Assembly (NCBI GenBank): GCA_029747015.1
Contig: JAKOGI010001255.1
Span: 124,001-188,000, forward strand
DNA from: Carnegiea gigantea
Lineage: Eukaryota > Streptophyta > Magnoliopsida > Caryophyllales > Cactaceae
DNA: 64,000 nt
Direction: 5' to 3'
The notes below the pieces were generated by a model. It was not told the origin of the DNA. It did not search any database and saw only the letters and a list, made by a program, of their open reading frames with translations. Positions 47,459 through 58,958 of this stretch are shown here, piece after piece (position 1 is the stretch's first letter; every line of letters starts with the position of its first letter). Position numbers and translations under genes: made by a program.

Positions 47459-48810
47459 TATGCAAAGTCCCTTTATGTTTGAATTCAATCCAGAAATCAA
47501 AAGAACTTTTTCCTCTAGAAGGAAGAAATTAATGGTAAAAGGGCAAAGACTCAATGCTCAAGTAGTTTCTTTAGCAATAGCAGGAATAGGAGGTGACGAA
47601 AGAAGGACACTCAGGGATTTTGTCACCTCCAAAGTCTAAGGCATTTCCTCAAACATCGCTCAGCCAAACGAAGAAGCAAATAATTTTGAGCTCAAACCAG
47701 CCCTTATATCAATGGTACAGCATTCCTAGTCCGAAGGCATCCTGTTAGAAGATCCAAACTTACACCTCTCGGTCTTTTTAGAGATGTGTGACATGTTAAA
47801 GCTCAACAGAGTTTCTAGTGATGCCATCCACTTGTGCTTATTTCCCTTTTCACTTAGGGATAAGGCAAGGGCATGGCTTCACTAGTTGCCTCTAGGATGT
47901 ATAACGATATGAGATGAGCTTATAAAAGTCTTTCTTGCCAAGTTCTTTCCTTCGAGTAAGACGGCAACCTTGTGAAATCAAATCACTACTTTCTCTCAAA
48001 AGGAAAATGAGACTCTCTACAAAGCCTAGGAGCGATTTAAGGATCTTTTACAATTATGCCCTCACCATGGTCTTCAAAGATGGATGATTGTGCAAACATT
48101 TTATAATGGAGTCACCCAACCATTGAGGTCTACTATTGATGCAGCAACAGCAGGTACTCTTATGAACAAAACTGAAGATGAAGCATACAATCTTATAGAA
48201 GAGATGACCCTTAACAATTTTCAATGGTCATTTGAGAGAGTCCAACCCAAGTGGGTTGGAGTTAAGTTGGAATTAGATGCTATTTCTATGCTTTCTTCCA
48301 AAGTTAATACTATGCCTCAAAAATTAGAATTCTGTTAGTTCAAGTATCCCTTCCTCATCATGTGATATATGTGGATCAGTTGATCATTTGACTATGCATT
48401 GTCAAGTGGGTAGTCCTTTTGCCCAAGATGTAAGTGACCAGGTCAACTACGTGAACAACTATCACACTAACAAATAAGCTTTTCTCTAGCACATATAATC
48501 CAGGTTGGAGAGATCGCCCTAATTTCTCTTATAAGTCTAATGCCCCACTCGTATCCCAAATAAATTTTAGACCACCCTCTGGATTTCAAATACCATAATA
48601 TCCTTAACAAGCACCTCAAAAATCTATCTTAGAGTCTATGATGGAGAATATGCTTTTGGCACAACAAAAGCAAGATAAGTACATTAAGCAATTAGCCTCG
48701 AAAGTTGATGTGCTTACTACTCACAATAAGATGTTGGAACCTCAAATAGGTTAACAAGATACATCTTCATCTACCCCTCCGGGTAGATAGCCTAGTAAAC
48801 TCGAATCTAA
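47459..48810 (+). pseudogene. gag of element C, disrupted
   Basis: The frame is broken by many stops. Recognisable pieces are DAIHLCLFPFSLRDKARAWLH, KVFLAKFFPSSKTA, ERFKDLLQLCPHHGLQRWM and VQTFYNGVTQPLRSTIDAA, which follow the order of the Athila gag core. A segment near 48350-48420 reads CDICGSVDHLTMHC in another frame, a CCHC knuckle with all four metal ligands. It would have built the virus-like particle. The start is not clear; the frame from about 47459 (MQSPFMFEF) is the best candidate. Confidence 0.7.
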
Positions 48811-48837
48811 CCCCGTAAGTAGTGTAACTATGTTACC

Positions 48838-49376
48838 TTGAAAGAAGGGGTAGAGGATCCTGAGGATATAACACTTGAGGAGGGTAGAGAAATGATCATG
48901 GCCGAGAATAAGGAGAGAAATGATAAGAGTGAGCCTATAACTTTTAGAGAAGATGATAGGTTTGAGATTCCCAAAGTCTTTCCCACTAAGCTTCCTGACC
49001 CGGGTAACTTTTCTATCCCCTGTGTCGTAGGAAAAGTGAAGGTTGAAAGAGCCTTACGTGACTTTGGCACAAGTGTCAGTTTAATGCCCTACTCTATGTT
49101 CCATAAGCTCCATTTGGGATCATTGCTACCCGCACGCTTTTCACTCTAATTAGCATATGTTTTTGAAAGACGACCTTTCGGTACATTGGAGGATGTGCCC
49201 ATAGAAATAGGAGATTTTTGGGTGTTAAAAGATTTTATCATTGTTGATATGACTAAGACTGATGATGCCCAAATTATTCTTGGGAGATCCTTTTTAGCTA
49301 CTTCAAGTTACACTATTGATGTAAAAGGGGGGCGGATAACAATTGAAGTAGGGAGTGTTATGCTACCTTTTGTTTT
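48838..49376 (+). pseudogene. Athila-type protease region of element C
   Basis: Reads PTKLPDPGNFSIPCVVGKVKV, then ERALRDFGTSVSLMPYSMF. Athila proteases usually have DLGAS here, so the catalytic triad is altered to DFGTS. A stop at 49149 is followed by GTLEDVPIEIGDFWVLKDF and IILGRSFLATSSYTIDVK, the conserved second half of the fold. A frame change near 49375 leads into MDKKVVSFNSF. The protein would have cut the gag-pol polyprotein. Confidence 0.75.
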
Positions 49377-49903
49377 ATGGATAAGAAAGTTGTTTCCTTC
49401 AATTCTTTCCAATCTAATGTACTTCCCCTTTCTCCTGAAATTGAGATGGAGGATGGTTGGAGTTGTCCTAACTCTTTTGATTCTAATTGGATTTCTACCA
49501 AGGATCCCGACCAAGGCTATGTTATGGTGGAGTTTTCTACTCCTAGGCCACCTAGTGCACTCGAGGTTGAGACTTATGCTTCTAACGAGTCTTCCATGAG
49601 TGATTATTACAAGTTTGTCCAAGTAGTTCTTCTTTACCTCATATGGAACGAGTCGATTTGGATTTTGAGCTTGGGATTGAATATGATGACAGTAATCCAT
49701 CTGATGAAGCCCGCTATCAATTTGTCTTGTATGCTAATGGTACGCTATGGCGTAATTTGATGATGAAGAAGGAGCTCCAAGCTAAGCATCTGAGGTGTTA
49801 CCTTCAGTTAAAAGGTTTTAATTTTGTGGTTCGTGACAAAAATAATGCATATGTTGTGGGGAAGTCCAACACCCACACTCTCATTGAACACGAAGCAAAA
49901 TAG
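49377..49903 (+). pseudogene. Post-protease frames of element C (pol deletion scar)
   Basis: Two overlapping frames follow the protease. The second (49643-49903) reads FELGIEYDDSNPSDEARYQF and then LRCYLQLKGFNFVVRDKN. Shortly after it, RALDLKxALLGRQAK resembles the last residues of Athila pol, so the RT and integrase coding region is missing between the protease and this tail. I recognise no domain in the remaining 170 residues. Confidence 0.45.
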
Positions 49904-50059
49904 AAGAAAGGTCGAGCTTTAGACCTTAAATGAGCACTTCTTGGGAGGCAAGCTAAGTGTTTATTTTATTTTTTCCTTTTTATATACCTTTTTTATTGTA
50001 TTTTTTGTTTTTGGAATTTAGAATCTTCACTAGAAATTAATTAATAAAAAAAAGCATAA

Positions 50060-50240
50060 TAAGAGGTTTTTTAGAACCTCCACGGACACCACCACGGTCT
50101 GTGAAGGCTATAACACAAAGAAAAAGGAAAAAAAAGAGAGAAAAGAACAAAAAAATCTTAGAACAGCACTGACCACGGACGATCTGTGACCAACATCGCA
50201 GTCCGTGGTGAGCCCCGCATTCGTGGTGAAGAGTTTTCAA
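50060..50240. repeat. CCACGG/CCGTGG-rich spacer in element C
   Basis: Motifs CACCACGGTCTGTG, ACCACGGACGATCTGTG and AGTCCGTGGTGA recur here. The same motif family occurs in both LTRs of C (44352-44400 and 53946-54000). Confidence 0.6.
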
Positions 50241-50644
50241 GGCCCCTTTGACCCCATTCTTTTTACATCCTTCCTCAAACTTAACACACTCTCTCTCTAA
50301 ACACTCCATTCTTTCTTTAAAACCTCCATAACCACTTCCCTTAAACCTTCAATTTTTACACCAAAATCCATTAAGTTTCTCCCTTTTTACTTCCTTTCTT
50401 CACCTTAAACCCATATCTCCCTTTAATTTTCACTTCCAAGCTTTCTTTCTCTCCAATTGTTCCCATCTTCGTACCCATAACTTTCACAACTCCATTTTTT
50501 ACTTTTACTCTTCCAATTTTCATTTTCTTCCATATTTCTTTACCATTTACTTCCCTTTTCTCAAATTTTTCATTTTCTAGCATTTTTCTTCTCACTTTCT
50601 TTTTAGTTTAATTTTTCATGTTTTTCCCATCCACATTACACACT

Positions 50645-51688
50645 ATGGCACCAAAGAAGAAGGGAAGAACCAGACAAGAAAGTGGAACTTCAAATCAAGC
50701 CCCACAACGAGCTCCCCGAAGCTTTCGAACATCGACCACCATGAGAAACCAAGGTAACATTCCACACCCCCTTGGTTTAACTAATCTTGAACACATTGCT
50801 AGATATAATACTTTGAGTAGTAAACTTGTAGTAGCTACTCGATATTATGAAGAGGATGTGTTAAATAGTTTGGGATTGTTGAATGATATTCGTTGGTTAT
50901 TTGCTCAGGGTGGGATGGGTCAATTTTTAGAAACTAGGGACCACACCTATCGAGACCTCACATGTGAGTTCTTAAGCACACTGCATGTTGAGGTCATGAC
51001 TGGCCCTCGATGTCAAGAGGACTACATTTCCTTTTATCTTAATAGGGAGTTTTATGAGCTTAATTTAAGTGTCTTTAATAGTAAATTTGATTTTTCACTA
51101 AGTATGGACCTCTTATAGCCCCATATCCCTAAGGAATTCAATCCGAATACCTTTTTGTATGAACTTTCTGGGGATCATCGGTGTCACACTAGTAATTCCA
51201 AAGGCACCGTTATTCGAAACCCCTATATTCATGTGGCCCAACGGTTATTAGCTTGTGGTTTGTTTGCCCGAGAGGATAGTTTACATGTGTCTCGCCTGTC
51301 TAAATTATATTTTTTGTATAGCAAGCTTGAAGGTGATCGGATTTACCCTGGGTCACTAGTGCAGCCACTTTCTACATATAGGATTGTCATTGAAGGCGTC
51401 ATTACCCCCATTGCTAGGTTAATTAGAGTTGAACCGAACCCCGATGATAGAGTCGTAGGTTCGAAGCGGTTGAACTTGGTTGCTTTTGAACAGATGAAAG
51501 TTTGTAAGGTTGACGGTAGGCATATTTGTTGGATTTATCCTAGGAACCTGCTTATGCCTCTTCCAAAAGTTCATTACACCTCTCTTTTGAACTGGGCCAA
51601 TCTCTACTTTTTATCTGGTGATGAAGAGCTGGCACGACCTGCCTCACCTCCTCCCCCTCCTCACACTAGGGCTTCTAGTTCCTCCTAA
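50645..51688 (+). pseudogene. ATHILA ORF (env-position protein) of element C
   Basis: One frame runs from MAPKKKGRTRQES to SPPPPPHTRASSSS, interrupted by a single TAG at 51116-51118. Conserved stretches are ARYNTLSSKLVVATRYYEED, LSTLHVEVMTGPRCQE, SFYLNREFYELNLSVFNS, IRNPYIHVAQRLLACGLFARED and LSKLYFLYSKL. These fit the plant 'ATHILA ORF-1' family, which occupies the position downstream of pol in Athila elements. The function is unknown; the position has led to the suggestion of an envelope-like role. A Q/E-rich coil (51735-51850, after the stop) may be a lost C-terminus. It is the best-preserved coding part of the window's retrotransposons. Confidence 0.8.
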
Positions 51689-51989
51689 CCATCCTCCTCT
51701 CATGACTATTCTAACCTGTATGCTACCCTTCGGTCAATTCAAGAGGAGCAAGCTTCTCTACGAGCTTATGTAGAAACTAAGCATGCCTCGCTTCGGGGCT
51801 TTGTTTAGGAGTGCCATGATGAGCTCCGTGGAATGATTGCCTCCCAGAGCCAATATTTTCAAGACTTTAGGCCCTGCTTAGAGACTTGGAGGGATTGGCA
51901 CATTTGTCAACCCCATCCTCTTTCTGCTCACCCTCTCCCCCTCCCTTTTAGTGCTTTATGCTTGCATTGAGACCAATGCATTGTTCAAG

Positions 51990-53698
51990 CATGGGGGAGT
52001 TGTTATAGTCGTTTGGGGTTGTATATATGTGTGTTGTGGATATGTGAAAATTTTTATTTTTTAAGGTCATGCCTTTAGGTTTAGTTTGCATTTTTAGTTG
52101 ATTATTTCATTTTCTAGGTTTCTTTCTTCGTTTTAGTTTGTTTTGACACCTTTTAGTTTTTAATTGTATTTTAGGCTTAGTAACAAACACAAAAAAGAAA
52201 GAAAAAAACACAAAAAAGGACTATATAAATCCTCCAACAATGAGTCTTTAGACTAAGTGGCTTTTTTTTTAACCTATTTTGACCCTTTTTATTTGGCCAA
52301 TTTGTGAATAAAATATTTGCTTCCGTGTTTTCGAACTATACTTTATGTTTCGACCTTCACATTAGACATGAGTTGCTTACTTAATGATTCCTGCCATGTG
52401 TATTTGGCATATGAAATTCAAAGAGCTAAATGAGCTTTGTCCTGTGTGATTTTGAGCCTGAATCGACTAATCCATCAATTTAGTCTTATATTTGCTTTCA
52501 TGTGTGACTCTTCCTAAATTTCAAGTCTCTAGAACTTGCTTTGACTCTTGTCCAAGACCACATTTAACATGCACATTTAGGCAACATGATTGAGGCATTT
52601 TCTGACTTTATGAGCTACATTGACCAAATAGTCACCCTTATGTGAATAATTTCTTTCTAGCTACCCCTTTGAGTCCTTACCGTATTTATTAATGAGAACC
52701 TATATAATCTTTGGCCACACACATGCGTCTTACCCTTTTAGCCAAGGCTATAGAGTTTTATAGTTGATTGAGAATAGTTTGGGGATAATAACCTTTTTAT
52801 AGATATTGTGGTTTGGTTGGATATAATAAGGGGTTCATGCTTTATTTTTCCCTTTAAAGTCAATTGGGTTATATTTTGTGAGTTGTAAGAAAAGTGTTGA
52901 AAATGCATAGTTTCCTTTGTCCTCTTCTTAAAAAGGGGGGAAAAAAGAAGAAAGAGAAAAGAAAACGAAGCACACCAAAGGTGTGTGAAAAAATATGTAT
53001 ATGTTGGGAAAAAAAGAAAAGAACAAAACAAAACAAAAAGAAGAAAAAAAGAAGAACAAATGATGCAATAAGAGGATTTCACATTAGTTTATATTTCTAG
53101 ACACTTTTTCTTGTGACATCACTTTGGGATGTTGTTAATATTTTGAGGAGTATGTTTTAGTTGGGAGATGACGGTTTATGCTCTTAGTCTTTAGCTTTTA
53201 GCTCCATAAATCCTAAAATATTTGTTCCCTCCTTAGCCCCCGTTGCAACCCTTAAAAGTCCTCAAGATTACCTTGTGTGTTTTGCATTACAGTAGTGGCG
53301 AATTAGAGAGTCCTATCAAGCTTATAGTTGATTTGGTTCTATGGAATGAGATTTGAGAGAACCGCATTTTATTTTAAACACATGAGTGACGAGTGCCTCA
53401 TCCCTAAAGTGAGGTTTTATTGGTTCTTCTAAGCTCTACTTATTGTAATATGCCGATATGATTATTCAAGTTGATTTGAGTGATTTCTTTAATATTTTGT
53501 TGTGATGGTTCTTACCTTTTTCGAAAATTTCCTTCTCATATCTGTTTGTAAAAATTTTTATCACTTTTGGGCTAAACTTCTTGGGTTGATTTAGTTATTG
53601 ATGTTGCTACTAATGTCTTCCTGAGGACGTTATATATATTTTTAACCTCAGTTTCATAATTGCTTGGGGATAAGTAATAGTTTAAGCATGTGGTAGTT
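51990..53698 (+). other. 3' untranslated region of element C
   Basis: No gene. Blocks such as CTCTAGAACTTGCTTT, ATGAGCTACAT then GACCAAAT, and AGTCCTCAAGATTA occur in the same order in element B (13.8-14.6 kb). Long A-rich and T-rich runs give chance ORFs (52738-53100). Confidence 0.65.
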
Positions 53699-54940
53699 TA
53701 ATAAGTCCTTTAAGTGTACGCTATTTTGAGGTCATTTTGGGTCATGTTTAGGGAGAATTATGTGCTTTATGTTATAATTTATACTCCTTTTTCGGTTTTA
53801 CGCTCGGGTATAGTTCTTTTCTGTGTTTGCAGATTTTTGGAACATTTTACCCCAAAGTTGACTATAATTGAGTGTAATTTGACTCCCCACGGACACCCCC
53901 AAGTCACCATGCCTGCGGAAGGAAGAAAGAACAGAAGATTATCGAGACATAGCTCACCATGGATTGTCCGTGGTGAACGCCACGGTACGTGGAGAGGCCA
54001 TAACTGCAAGCTTGTTTATTTTCTTTCAACATATGGCTGAGATTTATTGTGTTCCTCTTTAAATAAAACCATTTTTCCCAACAAAGAAGAGACACACAGT
54101 AGAAAGAGAACTCCTTCTCTCTAGGTTTTCCATTCTTTTCCATTTTTTCTAAGTTTATTTTAGATTTTAGTAGTTTTGAGTGTGAGTGTTGAAGAAGTGC
54201 TTGCTGTTTTGGAGCCCTTGCAAAGTTAGGAAACCCTTGAAGGGCCTCCAATTGCACTAAGTTTTCTTCTCTCAAACTCAGTTTAGATTTGTTAATCTAA
54301 ACATGTATGAGTAGTTTTCTCAATTCAAGGATTGTTAGCCAAGTACTGATGTCAGAATCTTTCATCTTTATTTAGTTATACTTCTTCTTGATTGGGATTG
54401 GTTAAATTCTATCTTGTGTGTGAAATTATTGTGATTGAATTTTAGCCAAATTCATTTGCTAATTCTAAATAGTTAAGTGAAGGACCGAAAGGTCAAACTT
54501 GCTATTTGATTGACAAGATAGGACTTGACTTAATAATCGTTAAAAGAGATTCGCTTGTTAAGAGGACCCTTTAGTGATCAAAAATCTATAATTTAGACTA
54601 AACAAGGACATTTGAAAGAATGACGGGCTAGTTTAGGCAATTCAGTTTATTTGGAAAGAAGATTGAATTCTAAATGTGATTGCACCCCTTTCAATCTTCT
54701 ATTATATATCAAGTACATGATACATATTTCATTGATCCATATCTTTACAAGGTGAAACAAATCCCTAGATGCTTTTAATTGATTGAATTTTCCAATTAGG
54801 TTGTAGTGTTATTCAAACTCTCTATTGAAATTGCTTGCTTAGTACTATTATAGGACAAAACTTAATAGACTACAATTGGTCTTCGTGAGAACGATATATT
54901 TACTAAAATATGACACCCATGCGCTCGTGAGCTTAGGTCA
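53699..54940 (+). repeat. Right LTR of element C
   Basis: Uninterrupted 1242-bp copy; it starts TAATAAGTCC and ends GCTTAGGTCA. Confidence 0.85.
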
Positions 54941-55973
54941 CCACCGGATGCCATCCAACAGCCGACTGTTGACCTGTGGGACCATCGCCAACCCCTACCC
55001 AGCGACACCACCATCTCCATCTCTATATCTTGCTCTATTTCTGTTAAAAAGGTGAAACCCTAACTTTTCATAAGTTAGATTTTTGGTTGTTTTAGGATTG
55101 AATTTTTGTAGTAAGTGATGTATTTGGCTTTGGTGAGTATCAATTTATAATTTCCTTGAATTTTTTGGGATATTAGAAATGAATTTGAAAGGCTTTGATG
55201 TTGAAGGGGGAGTGTGGGGTGAGGTTTGGAGGTTATGTTGGATTTTAGTTTGTTTATGATGATTTAACGATATTTAGACTAATTTTAAGGAATGATTGGA
55301 TGAAATTAGTGGGCTATGTATATTGGATGTGTATGCTATGTCATGAGTGGTGATTAGGGTTTGTGAGTGGGGTGTAAAAATTTGGCTTGATTATGTTATT
55401 TTGATGATGGTGAGATTGATTTTAATGCATATTAGAATGAGATTAAAGTGAAATATATGTTGGATGGATGAGTTGTGATCATGAACTTGTTGGGTTAGGG
55501 TTTGTGGCTTGAATGAAATTTAAATTAATTATGTTGAGTTATTAGTGTTTAAATAAGTAAAGTGATGATTAAATAGATATATGTGTGTATATTTGTAGAA
55601 GGTTAATGTGTGGAAGCATATGATGAACTTAGTGGCCAACGATGATAGTGGAGAAGAGGATGGGAAGACAATAAAAGGGCCTTGGGTGCTTTCAGGTTTT
55701 AAGTTATATGTGAAACTTAATGATGCTACAAAATTGGGATATAAAGGAGTGAGGGTGTTTGTCAGTAATCTTGATGCTTTTGGATTCATATGAGTTATTG
55801 ACTTAATGTAAAAGAGTGGGTAGCTTGAGGGTTTAATAATGATCTCGGTAAAAAAAATAACCACACTTCTAACGATTCGCTACTAACGATATTGTTATAC
55901 CGACCACTGCGAGAAAAGTATTAGTATTCATGAAATTTTAAGAGTAACTATACTACTACTAATAATAATAATC
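54941..55973 (+). repeat. Right LTR of element D, second part, truncated
   Basis: Resumes at CCACCGGATGCC, equivalent to CCACTGGACATT at 35255. It follows the left LTR to ACTAATAATAATAATC, then changes abruptly into pararetrovirus sequence. Confidence 0.8.
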
Positions 55974-56172
55974 GTAGAGAAAGACGTTAAACCTAGAAAT
56001 AAGTCATATGATAGAAAGTGGCTCGATTAGTCATAGTGTTCTTCAAGGAAAAGAGTCTATTATAGATAATGATAACGAAGAAGTCAAAGGAGATTGGTTC
56101 CTTCTCATAATCCAGAAAGACATGATCTATAAAAAATCTATCTTTTAGTTAAAAAGCAAATATGTATATGAG

Positions 56173-56912
56173 ATGATGGAAGGAGATCTAGAAATCAAAG
56201 ACTGTAAGTATGATGTGGAAGAAGTTAATCTCATTAAAGGGAAAAACATCCTTAAGCATAATAAAGATGAAAAATATATCTATATCCATGTCAAAAGTGT
56301 CCAAGTTCAAATCACTCCATTACAGTATGACGGCAAAGATATTGATATTCATACTTTACTATGTGATAATAGGCATACCAAATTTAATAATCAAATTATC
56401 ATAGGAATAAAGACCAATTTATGTAATAGGTCAGTAGGATTTAATTGTCGATCAGGATATTATGTGAGTCTAAACATGAATTTGCTAAAAACTTCTTATC
56501 TCTTAGGATAAAAACAGTTGGGATGGATATGAAAAGAGGAGGATACCCATTGAGGATATTTTGTAAAACTAAGATGACTATGATAGAGGCAGAAAAATTT
56601 AAAAGTCCTACCCCTATACAAAAAATACAGATAATTAAATCCAATCCTCAAGAGATAAAGATTGATAGGTCATAGATCTTTGGCTTTGCCAACCCTACTA
56701 AAATCAATAAGAAAAATATGATAAAAATTGATGAGAATGGTAAAATTACCATTAAACCTCAATCATTCAGAAGCATGAGTGCAAGATCAGAATGAGGAGA
56801 AGGATCTTCATCAGTTAAAGGAGAGCTTAAAAAAGATGATATAATCAGCATGACCAGTGAAATGAGTAGTATGAGTTTTGAACCGCAAGACATAATATAC
56901 ACTGAGGTATGA
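56173..56912 (+). pseudogene. Pararetrovirus movement protein, copy 2 (end of ORF1)
   Basis: The frame 56173-56511 reads YIYIHVKSVQVQITPLQYDG, LLCDNRHTKFNNQIIIGI and KTNLC. This is the core pattern of 30K movement proteins and aligns with copy 1. After a frameshift the C-terminal tail continues (MDMKRGGYPLRIF, then EAEKFKSPTPIQKIQ). It ends at TGA 56910-56912, which overlaps the ORF2 start codon as ATGA. The protein would have acted at plasmodesmata. At least three stops or shifts interrupt it. Confidence 0.7.
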
Positions 56913-58958
56913 GTTTAGATAGAAAGGTCATTGGGTACAAAACAAGAACTGTTAGTGAACCAATATATGAAGATGAGTTAGTCAAAAATATGACTATCGA
57001 AATTTGGTATGAGGCCACCAATACAAATTCTAATAGTATCTATATCCCGATAAAGGTCTATTTAGAGGGATACAATAAATACAAATTATGAGCCTACATA
57101 GATAGTGGTTGTTCAGTATGCTTTGGAAAGAGATCATTATTTTCAGAATTTATGTGGAAAACAACCAAAAATCTTTTACAAGTAAGGATAGCTGATAATA
57201 GTATTATGAGCTACAATAAAGCTATAGAAGGGTTATCCATAGAATTAAGAGAAGTTCAATGCATTATATCAGTTCTATGGGCTACTGATCAACCCTCTTA
57301 TGATATGATTATTGAAATAATTTAAAGAGATTATATTCTCCAAGTACACAGACCATAAACCAGATAATATTCACAATTAATGGGTACTCAATTCCTATTG
57401 AAAAATTAAGTAAGGCTTATACTCATCAGAAAATTGACGCAGCCAGTATGGTGAGAAGATAATGCCTGCAAAATAAGATGTAGCATTAACAATCTTATTA
57501 CTTGAGTTATCTACTAAAGACCAAATTACTGAACAACAAGAGCAATTATGCAAAAAGCTCTACACTGATAATCTTTTAAAATTTTGGGATAAAGATAAGA
57601 CATTTAATAAAATCACTTTATTAAATCTCAACACTATTATCCGAGTCAAATAAATGGTGTATACACACCAAGCTATCCAAGAATTTAATAAATAAATTAA
57701 ATAACTTCTGGATAAAAGATTAATTAGGAATAGCAAACGTCCTCACACCAGTCCCGCTTTCATTAGTAAGAAATCATGTTGAAGAAAAAAGAAAAAAAGC
57801 AAGAATGGTGATAAATTACAAAAAGCTTAGTGATAATATTGTCTTTGATGGTTATTATATTCCTAATAAGACAGTCCTTTTCAACAGAATTCAAGCAGCC
57901 TCTTGGTTCTCGAAAATGGATTGCAAACGTGGATATTGGCAGATAAAAATGGATAAGGAAAGTATTCCTTTAACTATATTTAGTGCCCCACATGGATATT
58001 ATGAGCGGATAGTAATGTCATTTGGCCTAAATAATAGACCTCAAATGTTCCAAAGAAGAATAGATAACATCTTGAAAGACCTTAACCACTGTTATGTAGT
58101 CTACATCGATGATATCCTTGTCTTTTCTAAAATTATAGAACAAAACAAAGATAATTTCTTAGCTGTCACCCAAAGATACATTGATCATGTTATTATACTG
58201 GATAAGAACAAGAACATTTGTGCTAAACAAGAGGTTGAGTTTTAAGTCTAGAGATAAAAGATGGAGAAATTATCCTACAAAAGCATATTCTGGAAAAAAT
58301 AGAAAATTTTTCTGAAAAAATTGAAGATAGAAAGCAGCTAGGAGGGTTTCTTAGATGCCTTCTATATGCTTCAGATTTCATTAAAGATTTAGCTAAACTG
58401 AGAAAGCGATGGTAGTAGAAACTCAAGAAAGAAGTAAGTTGGACATGGATCACTAATGAGACAAAGATTGTTTAAAACTTCAAAAAGATGCGTAAAAACT
58501 TCCTGTTTTTAATTTGCTTAATAATGGAGATGATTTAGTTCTTGAGACAGATGCCAACAATGAGCACTGAAGTATGGTACTCGAAATCAAATGAGAGAAA
58601 AAAACTCTGCAAATATTACAGTGGAAGTTTTAATAAGGCATAATACAACTATTCAACAATAGAAAAAGAAGTCTTTGCAGTCATATGGGGAATTGAAAAG
58701 TTTCTAATCTTTTTAGCACCAAAACCTTTTCTTATTCGAACTGATTGCAAAGAAAAATTTGGTTTTATGAAAAAGAATTTATCAATTATGCAAGTACAAC
58801 GATGACTCCTGTATTGGCAATTATGGATTAACTAGTTTTCATTCTTTGTTGAACATATACAAGGATCAAAGAACGCTCTGGTAGATAGTTTAACTTGGAA
58901 ACTTGCCAATGGTAATCATCAGAGCGAATCTTCTTCCAGAAAAGGAGGAAATCCATAA
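56909..58958 (+). pseudogene. Pararetrovirus ORF2 (protease-RT-RNase H), copy 2
   Basis: Starts at ATG 56909 within ATGA. The aspartic protease motif YIDSGCSVCFGKRS has the catalytic DSG intact (57101-57109). The reverse transcriptase shows VINYKKLSDNIVFDGYY, SWFSKMDCKRGYWQIKM, FGLNNRPQMFQRRID and the catalytic YIDD at 58102-58113. RNase H has LVLETDANNEH and NYSTIEKEVFAVIWGIEKF. It terminates at TAA 58956-58958 inside ORF3. Stops at 57089, 57322 and elsewhere plus a net frame change make it dead. No integrase follows. Confidence 0.8.

Larger units (their letters stand above)
44103..54940 (+). mobile_element. Athila-clade LTR retrotransposon (element C), nested in element D
   Basis: The LTRs are 44103-47309 (interrupted by a 1961-bp solo LTR) and 53699-54940; each is about 1.24 kb without the insert. 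The termini were TGATAAGTCC and TCA; the right copy begins TAATAAGTCC. The flanks are CCATT before and CCACC after, matching the CCACT at the corresponding place in D's left LTR, so a 5-bp target duplication with two C-to-T changes is likely. The interior has gag, protease and an ATHILA-type 3' ORF but no reverse transcriptase or integrase, so it is a deletion derivative that would need help in trans. Confidence 0.85.
34520..55973 (+). mobile_element. Tekay/Del-type Ty3-gypsy retrotransposon (element D), nested and truncated
   Basis: The left LTR is 34520-37537 (TGTAACGGCC to CATTACA). A tRNA-Met primer site follows at about 37541, then decayed gag, protease, RT, RNase H and integrase, and a polypurine tract at 43368-43380. 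The right LTR starts at 43382 with the same TGTAACGGCCCGAACC and is split at 44102 by element C. It resumes at about 54941 and stops at about 55973, so it lacks the last 1.25 kb seen in the left LTR. The integrase tail has the spacing of the chromodomain-bearing Tekay/Del group (DYRVKQLRKKSIPLVKVLW). The coding part carries more than ten stops, so it is not functional. Confidence 0.85.

Noticed and set aside
50371..50595. Lysine-rich minus-strand ORF
   Set aside because: It is an artefact of a T- and C-rich leader before the ATHILA ORF.
52738..53100. ORFs on both strands in A-rich sequence
   Set aside because: They are low-complexity translations in the 3' untranslated region of element C.
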